From Micromonospora tulbaghiae (GTDB lineage Bacteria; Actinomycetota; Actinomycetes; Mycobacteriales; Micromonosporaceae): a stretch of DNA of 64,000 bases. A program made the position numbers and the translations under genes. The notes beneath the pieces are model-generated. The model was given only the letters and a program-made list of their open reading frames with translations. It had not been told where the DNA came from and made no database searches. The stretch spans positions 372,001 to 436,000 of the forward strand of contig NZ_FMCQ01000002.1 in the NCBI RefSeq assembly GCF_900091605.1, in the 5' to 3' direction. Below, piece by piece: positions 34,763 through 42,026 of this stretch (the first letter of the stretch is position 1; the number at the start of each line of letters is the position of its first letter).

Positions 34763-36409
34763 TCACTGGTCGCCGTGGTTGCCCTCCCAGTGCCCGCCGA
34801 GGGCGGGGGTGTCGGCGCGGATCGCGGTGTGGTTGCCGTCGAGGTCGTTCTCGACCACCCGGCAGTTCAGGCAACTGCCGCGCTCGGTGATCCAGATGCC
34901 GGCGGTCTGCGTGCCGGAGCCGCTGTCCCGGATCAGGTTGCCGCGCACGGTGACCGAGTCGCAGGTGGCGTTCAGCGTGACACCGGCCCGGTTCGGCGGC
35001 GGGTCCGGCAGCTCGTACGGCGTACCGGGCGACGGGATGTCGGCGCTCCAGGAGCTGTCGATGCCCGGGCGGTTCGGCGCGAGCACGAGCGTCGTCTCGT
35101 CGTTGCTGGCGACCACCGCGAAGCGCCGGCCGACTCGCAGGCGCTTGCCCCGGTGCCCGTCCCGCGGCCAGCGGGCACGCTGGTCGACGAGCGTGGTCTC
35201 GGTGTAGCGGACCGACTCGCCGCCGCCGGTGGCGGCCGGGGCGCACTGGCGGCCGTTGTTGCGGATCCGGTTGTTGATGATCACCGCGTCCCGCAGTGGG
35301 CGGTCGGAGCGGATTCCGTCGAGGCTGTTGCCCCAGATGTCGTTGCTCTCGATGACGATCTCCTCGGCGGTGGCCCGGTTGCCCTCGCCGAGATCCTGGT
35401 GGTGGTAGCCGTAACGGCCGTTGCCGGTGATCCGGTTGCCCCGCACCGTGTAGGGACCCCGCGTGTTGCCGATGTTCACCCCGTCGCGGAGGTTGCCGTC
35501 GATCAGGCAGTCGGTGAGCAGGCCGCCGCGCCCGGGAACGCCGGTGGTGCCCTTCGCCGAGACCTGGAAGCCGGCCTCCAGGTTGCCGACCATCGTGCAG
35601 CCGGTGACGATCAGCCCGTCGGCGCCCCAGTCGGAGATGCCGAACCGGTTGCCCTCGGCGTGGCAGCCGATGATCCGGATGCCCCGGGGCTGCGGCCGGC
35701 CCGCGTACTGCATCTCGACGAAGATCCCGTTGGTGGCGTTGCCGACGGCCGTGCAGTCGGCGATGGTCAGCCGCTCGACCGGCCCCCACCCGCCGATGCC
35801 GATGCCGATGCCCGCGCCGCCCATCTCCAGGCCGTCGTCCATCCGTCCGCACTCCAGCACCCGGACGTTGTCGACCACCGTGTCCTGGAGGAAGTCGCAG
35901 CCGAACCCGGTGGCGGCGGTGTGGTGGATGAACAGGTTGCGGAAGACGCCCCCGGTCACGTACTGCAACCCCAGCCCTTTGGCCAGCGGGTTGTAGTCGG
36001 CCGACGCGACCCCGGAACCGTCGATCTCGAAGTCGGCGAACGTGCAGTAGGCCAGATGCCGGTCCGGGCTCGCCCCGTGCTGCTCGGCGGTGTGGAACGC
36101 CAGCGGAACCGGCTGCGCCCGGTTGCCCTCGTTGCTCAGCACGAACCGGGTCGCACCCGGCCCGGCGCCCACCAGCGACACCCCGCTGCGCCAGACGGTG
36201 GCGGCGTCGCGGACGGCGTACACCCCGGGCGGGCAGTAGACCACCCTGGCCCGGCCGTCGGCGTCGTACGCGTCGCCGAGCCGGTCGACGAGCGCCGCCA
36301 GGGCCGGCTGGTCGTTGGTCACCCCGTCACCGGTCAGGCCGTGCTCCCGGGCGTCACACAGCAGCGGCGCGCCGGCCACGGCGTGCCGGCGGACACCGGC
36401 TGCGGTCAC
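34763..36409 (-). CDS. Right-handed parallel beta-helix protein (pectate-lyase-3-like)
   Basis: 548 residues. The N-terminal DAREHGLTGDGVTNDQPALAALV is the typical opening of the pectate-lyase-3 / rhamnogalacturonase-like beta-helix family, and VVYCPPGVYAV starts the solenoid. Many Asn/Gly-turn repeats follow (IIGCHAEGNRFGI, VTGCTMVGNLEAGF, IIGN-type NNRIRNNG). No signal peptide is visible, so secretion is unproven. Substrate and activity (polysaccharide lyase, hydrolase or epimerase) cannot be told. The start at 36409 has a GGGAGAT-like site. Confidence 0.75.
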   Translation of the reverse strand: MTAAGVRRHAVAGAPLLCDAREHGLTGDGVTNDQPALAALVDRLGDAYDADGRARVVYCPPGVYAVRDAATVWRSGVSLVGAGPGATRFVLSNEGNRAQPVPLAFHTAEQHGASPDRHLAYCTFADFEIDGSGVASADYNPLAKGLGLQYVTGGVFRNLFIHHTAATGFGCDFLQDTVVDNVRVLECGRMDDGLEMGGAGIGIGIGGWGPVERLTIADCTAVGNATNGIFVEMQYAGRPQPRGIRIIGCHAEGNRFGISDWGADGLIVTGCTMVGNLEAGFQVSAKGTTGVPGRGGLLTDCLIDGNLRDGVNIGNTRGPYTVRGNRITGNGRYGYHHQDLGEGNRATAEEIVIESNDIWGNSLDGIRSDRPLRDAVIINNRIRNNGRQCAPAATGGGESVRYTETTLVDQRARWPRDGHRGKRLRVGRRFAVVASNDETTLVLAPNRPGIDSSWSADIPSPGTPYELPDPPPNRAGVTLNATCDSVTVRGNLIRDSGSGTQTAGIWITERGSCLNCRVVENDLDGNHTAIRADTPALGGHWEGNHGDQ

Positions 36410-36821
36410 GGCATCTCCCTCGGGCCAGGACGGCGCGCACGGGCACGGCGTGTGAGCCGTCCGTGAGCGGGATCTACCGACACGGTACGTGCCGGCGGCC
36501 CCCGGCAGGCCCGGATCGGCTCAGGTCGGAGTCGCCGGCCCGCAAACGTTGGAAAATCTGCTCGGAAGTTGCGGTCATCCCGCAAAGCGGTTCACCGTGT
36601 CCCGAGCAGCGGGAACCGCGACCGACCCTGGTTCACCGGGTCCAGCATGGATCGCCGCTGGTGGCCGGGAACGCGGGCCGCTTCGTATTGCCTGCTGGTT
36701 TCGAAAACTTTGCCGCAAGCTCTTGCAAAGACTTTCATGGATGGCGCATCGTGTTCGTCACCCGGGACGGCCGCCCCACCCCCGCTCACCCTTTCGAACC
36801 CACGGAAGAGGTCCCCCAACC
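36410..36821. promoter_or_regulatory. Control region of the alpha-amylase gene
   Basis: 412 bp without a gene. A compound dyad lies at 36703-36736: outer arms GAAAACTTTGC and GCAAAGACTTTC, inner perfect GCAAG-CT-CTTGC (36715-36726). CTTGCA-type repeats are, from memory, the MalR-type elements of Streptomyces alpha-amylase promoters. The rest has no clear structure. Confidence 0.5.
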
Positions 36822-39002
36822 ATGCAATCCACCAGGCCACACCCCCGTGGCCGCGCCGGTCGCCTGCTGCTCGCCGCCGCGCTCGTCGCGGCCGGCGGCA
36901 CGGTCGCCGTCGCCGCTGCCACCACCGTCCCCACCCCCGCCCGCGCCGCCGTCGTGCTCAACGACAGCGAGGTGACCGCCAACCTCTGGGAATGGAACTG
37001 GACGTCGGTCGCCGCCGCCTGCACCGACCACCTCGGACCGGCCGGATACGGCGCGGTGCAGGTGGCGCCGCCGCAGGAGTCGGTGAAGCTGCCCGCCAGC
37101 GCTGACGGCGCCTACCCCTGGTACGAGGTGTACCAGCCGGTGTCGTACAGGCTGGACAGCCGGTTCGGCAACCGCCAGCAGTTCGCCGCCATGGTCACCG
37201 CGTGCCACAACGCCGGTGTGCGCGTCTACGTCGACGCGGTGGTCAACCACATGGCCGGCACCAACAACCCGGCCGGTACGCGCGGCTACGCCGGCACCGA
37301 GTTCTCCGGCTACAGCTACCCGGCCGTGCCGTACGGCGACGGTGACTTCCACCGCCCCGGCGACAACTGCCCGACCGGCGGCGCGATCGGCGACTGGAAC
37401 AACGAGGCCCAGGTGACCAGCTGCGAGCTGCTGTCGCTGTCCGACCTCTACACCGAGAAGGAAACGGTCCGGAACAAGATCGCGGCGTACCTGAACGACC
37501 TGATCGGGCTCGGCGTCGACGGCTTCCGGGTCGACGCGGTCAAGCACATCCGCAAGGACGACTTCGCGGCCGTCCTCGGCAAGCTGAACGACACCGTCGC
37601 CGAGGGCCGGCGACCTTACGTGGCGCAGGAGATCTTCGACGGGGCGAGCAACCCGGCGTTGCAGGCCCGCGCGTACATCGGCAACGGCGACGTGCTCGAC
37701 TTCGCGTACGCCAAGGGCATCCGCTCGGCGTTCCAGGGCTCCATCTCGGCGCTGGCGAACGTGCCGAACTGGAACCTCGACGCGCCGAGCGCAAACGTCT
37801 TCTCCATGGTCACCAACCACGACCTGGAGCGCGACGGCGTGGTGCTGTCGTACAAGAACGGCACCGACTACGTGCTGGCGAACTACTTCGCGCTGGCCTA
37901 CCCGCACGGCAGGCCGTCGGTCTACGACAGCTTCACCTGGTCCAACCGCAACCAGTCCCCGCCGCACGACGGCACCGGGCGCGTCACCGACACGGTGTGC
38001 GGCGCCGTCTGGAACTGCCTGAGCCGCACCACCGGCGTCAAGGGCATGGTCGGCTGGGCCAACGCGGCCCGCCCGGTGAAGACCGTCTCGGACTTCACCA
38101 CTGTGAACAGCAACGTGATCGGCTTCCACCGGGGCGACCGGGCGTGGATCGGCATCAACGACTCCGGCTCGGCCACCACCGCCACCTTCGTCACCGGTCT
38201 CGCCGACGGCCGGTACTGCGACGTCGTCTCCGGCGTCGCCACCGGCAGCGGCTGCACCGGCTCCACGGTGACGGTGTCCGGTGGCCGGGCCACCGTGACC
38301 GTCCCGGCCAACGACGCGGTCGCCATCCACGTGAACGCCCGGCCGGGCGCGAGCCCGTCCCCGACGGCCTCCCCGACCGCGTCCCCGACGGTCAGCCCGG
38401 GTGACCGGATCGCCACCACGTTCACCGTCACCGCGAACCTGGCCGCCGGGCAGGACGTCTACGTCGTCGGCGGCATCCCCGAGCTGGGCTCGTGGACGCC
38501 CGCGAACGGAGTCGAGCTCGCCGCGCAGGGCGGAGGCGCCTACCGCGCCACCGTCAGCCTGCCCCGGTCCGCCGCCGTGGAGTACAAGTTCGTCAAGCTG
38601 ACCTCCGCCGGCGCCGTCACCTGGGAGTCCGGCGCGAACCGGACGTTCACCACCCCGGCCGGCGGCACGTACGCGGTGACCGAGACGTTCCGCGGCGACA
38701 CCGTCACCACGACTGTGGCCACCACGTTCTCCGCCACCGCGACCACCGTCTACGGGCAGAACGTGTTCGTGGTCGGCAACATACCGGCGCTCGGCGGCTG
38801 GAACCCGGCCGCCGCCGTCGCGCTCTCGTCCGCCGCCTACCCAGTCTGGCGGGCCACGGTCGACCTGCCCGCGAACACCGCCGTCGAGTACAAGTACGTC
38901 AAGAAGAACCCGGACGGCACGGTGACCTGGGAGTCCGGCGCCAACCGGACGCTCACCACGCCGGCCGGCGGCACCCGCGCCGTCACCGACACCTGGCGCT
39001 GA
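36822..39002 (+). CDS. Secreted alpha-amylase (GH13) with two CBM20 modules
   Basis: 726 residues. A signal peptide (RGRAGRLLLAAALVAAGG ... PARA, about 1-42) precedes the GH13 barrel with all four conserved regions: DAVVNHM, GFRVDAVKH (nucleophile Asp238), AQEIFDG (acid/base Glu270) and VTNHDLER (Asp334). A linker with PTASPTASPT repeats (about 506-525) leads to two tandem starch-binding CBM20 domains (about 526-625 and 631-726), each with the GxxPELGSW or GNIPALGGW motif. It degrades starch outside the cell. GGAAGAGG precedes ATG 36822. Confidence 0.95.
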   Translation: MQSTRPHPRGRAGRLLLAAALVAAGGTVAVAAATTVPTPARAAVVLNDSEVTANLWEWNWTSVAAACTDHLGPAGYGAVQVAPPQESVKLPASADGAYPWYEVYQPVSYRLDSRFGNRQQFAAMVTACHNAGVRVYVDAVVNHMAGTNNPAGTRGYAGTEFSGYSYPAVPYGDGDFHRPGDNCPTGGAIGDWNNEAQVTSCELLSLSDLYTEKETVRNKIAAYLNDLIGLGVDGFRVDAVKHIRKDDFAAVLGKLNDTVAEGRRPYVAQEIFDGASNPALQARAYIGNGDVLDFAYAKGIRSAFQGSISALANVPNWNLDAPSANVFSMVTNHDLERDGVVLSYKNGTDYVLANYFALAYPHGRPSVYDSFTWSNRNQSPPHDGTGRVTDTVCGAVWNCLSRTTGVKGMVGWANAARPVKTVSDFTTVNSNVIGFHRGDRAWIGINDSGSATTATFVTGLADGRYCDVVSGVATGSGCTGSTVTVSGGRATVTVPANDAVAIHVNARPGASPSPTASPTASPTVSPGDRIATTFTVTANLAAGQDVYVVGGIPELGSWTPANGVELAAQGGGAYRATVSLPRSAAVEYKFVKLTSAGAVTWESGANRTFTTPAGGTYAVTETFRGDTVTTTVATTFSATATTVYGQNVFVVGNIPALGGWNPAAAVALSSAAYPVWRATVDLPANTAVEYKYVKKNPDGTVTWESGANRTLTTPAGGTRAVTDTWR

Positions 39003-39008
39003 CGATCG

Positions 39009-39045
39009 TGCGGCCCGTCCCCCTCACCCCTGGGGACGGGCCGCA
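39009..39045. terminator. Bidirectional terminator between amylase and MFS genes
   Basis: A perfect 14-bp stem, TGCGGCCCGTCCCC (39009-39022) with GGGGACGGGCCGCA (39032-39045), has a 9-nt loop and sits between two convergent genes. There is no T-run. Confidence 0.75.
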
Positions 39046-39050
39046 TCCGG

Positions 39051-40256
39051 TCAGGCCCGGACCCGGGCCTCGTCACCGGCCTGCGCCGGGGTGGCGGCTC
39101 CGCCCCGGCGGCGTCCGCCATGAGCCGCCGCAAGCGCGGCGGCCAGGCACATCACGGCGGCGACCACCAACGGCGGCCGCCCGCCGACGGCTACCGCCGC
39201 CGACCCGAGCGGGACGGCCAGCGTGATCGGGCCGAACATCGCGGTGTTCGCGGTCCCGGCGACCCGCCCCAGCATCGCCGGTGGCGTGTAGGTCTGCACG
39301 GCGGTGACCGCCGCGACGAGCGTCCAGGGCAGACCTACACCGGCCACCACCGAGGCGGCCACGGTGCCCGGCCACCACGGCAGGCATCGCCCGAGACAGC
39401 CGACGGCGAACAGGACCGCGCCGGCGGCACCGACCGCGATCTCGCCGCGGCGGCGGGCGAACCGGCCGACGACGAGCCCGGCGAGCAGTGACCCGGCGCC
39501 CTGTGCGCTCGCGAGCACACCGAGGAACGTCGACGGCATGGCCAGGTCCGTCACCACCACGTCGTACAGCGCCGCGGTGGTGAAGCCGGACATCGCGATG
39601 GACACCGCCGCGAGCGCCACGGGTACGCGTACCGCGCGCCGGGCCAGGAGCGCGGCAAGCCCGCCCCGCACTCGCGCCGGGCGTGCGGCCGGGGAAGCGG
39701 GGTCGGTCCGCGTCAGGCGCAACGCGCCGTACAGGGCGGCCACGAGCACCGGTACGGCGGCGGCGAGCACCGCGACGACGTGCCCGCCCCGCCACGCGTA
39801 CAGGCCCGCCCCGGCCAGCGGCGCCACCAGCTTCATGCCCTCCTGCGCGCTCGACCGCCACCCGTTGACGTCGGCCAGCCGGGCCGGGGGGAGCGCGGCG
39901 GGCAGCAGCGCGGTCTCGCCGGCGTCGACGAGCACGTAGCCGACGCCGTAGGCGAACGAGACGGCGTAGATCAGCCACGCCTGGCCGGGCCCTCGTACGG
40001 CCAGCAGGCTCAGCAGCGCGGCGGCGAGCGCGAGGTTGACGCCGATCACCAGGGGACGCCGGGGCACCCGGTCGAGCAGGCCGCCGAGCCACGGTCCGGC
40101 CAGCGTCGGGGCGTAGACGCAGAGACCGGCCAGCGCGGCGAGCCCGGTGGAGCCGGTGAGGTCCAGGATCCAGATGCCGGAGACCAGGGCCATGGCGCTG
40201 CCGCCGAGGCCGGCCAGCATCGAGACGGCCACGAACAGGAAGGTGTTGCGGCGCAT
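39051..40256 (-). CDS. Major facilitator superfamily exporter
   Basis: 401 residues with about eleven or twelve hydrophobic helices, short loops and the MFS loop-2 signature region GPWLGGLLDRVPRRPLVIG. It looks like a drug-efflux MFS of the EmrD/MdtH kind rather than a sugar symporter. ATG 40256 with GGGGGA upstream is preferred; a longer frame runs through the upstream operator. It is 76 bp downstream of a small HTH regulator on the same strand; a dyad in that gap suggests local control of the exporter. Confidence 0.88.
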   Translation of the reverse strand: MRRNTFLFVAVSMLAGLGGSAMALVSGIWILDLTGSTGLAALAGLCVYAPTLAGPWLGGLLDRVPRRPLVIGVNLALAAALLSLLAVRGPGQAWLIYAVSFAYGVGYVLVDAGETALLPAALPPARLADVNGWRSSAQEGMKLVAPLAGAGLYAWRGGHVVAVLAAAVPVLVAALYGALRLTRTDPASPAARPARVRGGLAALLARRAVRVPVALAAVSIAMSGFTTAALYDVVVTDLAMPSTFLGVLASAQGAGSLLAGLVVGRFARRRGEIAVGAAGAVLFAVGCLGRCLPWWPGTVAASVVAGVGLPWTLVAAVTAVQTYTPPAMLGRVAGTANTAMFGPITLAVPLGSAAVAVGGRPPLVVAAVMCLAAALAAAHGGRRRGGAATPAQAGDEARVRA

Positions 40257-40282
40257 GAATCCCCCGAGAGTTGAGCCTGAAG

Positions 40283-40305
40283 GACTCATCCTCGGGAATT
40301 GAGTC
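40283..40305. promoter_or_regulatory. Operator-like dyad before the MFS gene
   Basis: GACTCA (40283-40288) and TGAGTC (40300-40305) are perfect arms around 11 bases, lying 26 bp upstream of the MFS start. The neighbouring HTH protein is the obvious candidate ligand. Confidence 0.45.
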
Positions 40306-40332
40306 GCAGTGGCGCAATGGCTTCGGCCGGCG

Positions 40333-40806
40333 TCAATGCTCCGTTGACAGGGCCGCCGTGATGCGGCGGGCGGCGTCGCGTACCGGAGCCGGCAGCCGGC
40401 GCCCCGCTCCGGCCAGATCGTCGGCGAGGTGCGCGGCCAGCGCATACAGCGGCCCGGCCGGGGCGTCGAGCGCGAGCGCGCAGGTGCGGCGCGTCAACGC
40501 CGCGCGGGGGAAACAGCCGTCCCACGAGCGGTCCGTCTCGATCCAGCGGTGCAGGTCGGCGACTGCCGCCCGGAGCGCCGGCACGTCGGAGGAGGCGGCC
40601 GGGTCGAGCGCGGCCAGGCGGCCCCGCCGGGCCGCCACGAGGCGCTGCCGGCGCTGCTCGGCGGCCTGCCGGCTGCCCAGGCCCAGCGAACGCGCGATCT
40701 CGGCCCAGGTGGCGCCGTCGTGCCGGGCCCGGTCGATGAGGTCCAGCTCGCGATCGTCCAACCGGACCCGGGCCGCGGCGATCTCGGACAGGCCGGCCAG
40801 GGTCAC
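40333..40806 (-). CDS. Small HTH regulatory protein
   Basis: 157 residues. The helix-turn-helix is DGATWAEIARSLGLGSRQAAEQRRQRL (about 30-56), similar to sigma-factor region 4 or AsnC-like helices. The C-terminal part is helical (IETDRSWDGCFPRAALTRRT) and of unknown function. The GTG start at 40806 lies six bases after TAGCGT (40818-40813, minus strand), so it may be leaderless. That -10 is bracketed by GTCAA-N7-TTGAC (40809-40825), which fits autoregulation. It probably controls the MFS exporter downstream. Confidence 0.7.
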   Translation of the reverse strand: MTLAGLSEIAAARVRLDDRELDLIDRARHDGATWAEIARSLGLGSRQAAEQRRQRLVAARRGRLAALDPAASSDVPALRAAVADLHRWIETDRSWDGCFPRAALTRRTCALALDAPAGPLYALAAHLADDLAGAGRRLPAPVRDAARRITAALSTEH

Positions 40807-40808
40807 CC

Positions 40809-40825
40809 GTCAACGCTACCTTGAC
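40809..40825. promoter_or_regulatory. Dyad over the -10 of the HTH gene
   Basis: GTCAA (40809-40813) and TTGAC (40821-40825) flank 7 bases that hold most of the minus-strand -10 TAGCGT. The position suits negative autoregulation. Confidence 0.4.
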
Positions 40826-40840
40826 ACCCCTTCGTCGGCG

Positions 40841-41029
40841 TCAGTCCTCCGGGACGCCCGGGCCCACGTCACCACGCGCCAGGTGCTCGGCGTTGCGGTC
40901 GGCCTCGCTCTCCGCGTTCTCCACCCCGGCGCCCGGATCCCGGGTACGCCGCCCCTCGGCGTCCTGGAACACCTGCCCGCGCTCGAGCGCGCTCTCCTGC
41001 TGTCGCTGGAACTGCCTCGGATCAGTCAT
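40841..41029 (-). CDS. Small hydrophilic protein, unknown function
   Basis: 62 residues, strongly acidic and polar, beginning MTDPRQFQRQQESALERG and ending ARGDVGPGVPED, with no hydrophobic segment. It resembles the short, disordered stress-type proteins common in actinomycetes. The ribosome site is weak, so expression is unproven; amino-acid composition and codon pattern favour a real gene. Confidence 0.5.
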   Translation of the reverse strand: MTDPRQFQRQQESALERGQVFQDAEGRRTRDPGAGVENAESEADRNAEHLARGDVGPGVPED

Positions 41030-41070
41030 GACCGTCAGGTGCCCCGGCGGCCGCGCGGCAAACCGGTACG

Positions 41071-41883
41071 TCAGCGCGGCGGCGCCACGTAGAGGGCGGT
41101 GCGGCAGCCCGTCTCGCCCGGCTCCAGCCAGATCCGGTCGTACCCGGGGGATTCGATCTTCCCGGCCGGTGTGCGGACGAGCAGGAGGCAGTCCCGTTCG
41201 GCCGGTACGCCGACGGCGGCGACGAGCGCGCCCTCGTGCACTGTCGTGTCGACGGTGATCCAGTCCTGCGGGAACGCCGCCCGCACCGCGCCCGCCAGCG
41301 TGTCCGGGGTGGCGGTGCGCAGCACGGCGGTGAGCCGCTGCCGTCCGTCGTCGGGCACCCTCGGCACCGGCGCGGCGGTGGGTGGCGAGGGAGCGGGGCC
41401 GCTCGGACAGTCGATCTCGTGATACGTCGTGTAGCGGTATAGCTCGAACTCGTACCGGTAGCAGCGGGTGGCCTCACCGGCGCTGTTGCTCGCACCGCCG
41501 ATCGACACCGGCGGCTGCTCCGGCACTGTCACCACGAACCGCACGTCGACTGTGGCCCGCTCGTCCCCGGCGGTGCGGCCGGACCAGGCCAGTGCCTCCC
41601 GCCGGACTGTCGCACCACCGCCCGACGCGGCGTCCTGCGGCTCCTGGCTGATCTCGGCGGCCGCGATCGACCCGGCGTCACGTGCCCGGTTGCGGTGCCC
41701 CAGGTCGGTGTTGAGCTGCTTGGCCTCCGCCGCCGCGGTGTCGCGCGCCAGCGCGTCGCCGCTCTCCTCCCCGATCCCCTTCCCGCATCCGGCCGATGCG
41801 ACGAGGAGCACCGCGACCGCGCAGCGGATCCACGGGTTACGGGACGGAGGTGTCGCCCCGGCGGAGCTGCCTGTCCGGTTCAC
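41071..41883 (-). CDS. Putative lipoprotein
   Basis: 270 residues. The hydrophobic segment ends in a lipobox, VASAGCGKG (Cys at about residue 33), preceded by a long 18-residue polar N-terminus. The mature part is soluble and mixed alpha/beta, with four further cysteines that could pair (CYRYE, DCPSG, DCLLL, GCRTA). No family recognised. It is divergent from the P-type ATPase gene, sharing the 143-bp gap with it. Confidence 0.7.
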   Translation of the reverse strand: MNRTGSSAGATPPSRNPWIRCAVAVLLVASAGCGKGIGEESGDALARDTAAAEAKQLNTDLGHRNRARDAGSIAAAEISQEPQDAASGGGATVRREALAWSGRTAGDERATVDVRFVVTVPEQPPVSIGGASNSAGEATRCYRYEFELYRYTTYHEIDCPSGPAPSPPTAAPVPRVPDDGRQRLTAVLRTATPDTLAGAVRAAFPQDWITVDTTVHEGALVAAVGVPAERDCLLLVRTPAGKIESPGYDRIWLEPGETGCRTALYVAPPR

Positions 41884-41932
41884 CGAGCGGACGTTACCGG
41901 CGAGCCGGGAGTCGCGCTGCCCCGTACGCGGG

Positions 41933-41946
41933 GGGCCGTTGGTCCC
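41933..41946. promoter_or_regulatory. DosR-like box upstream of the P-type ATPase
   Basis: GGGCCGTTGGTCCC agrees at 11 of 14 positions with the DosR/DevR box GGGACTWWAGTCCC (recalled consensus). It is 80 bp upstream of a P-type ATPase followed by a universal stress protein, both typical dormancy-regulon genes in mycobacteria. The assignment is tentative because GC-rich spacers give chance matches. Confidence 0.35.
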
Positions 41947-42026
41947 GGGTCCGGCAGGCCCTCGGCCCTGCGACCCGGGCCCGCCCGCGCGGCATGCTGG
42001 GATCGCCCGGCGTGGGCGGCGACGAC

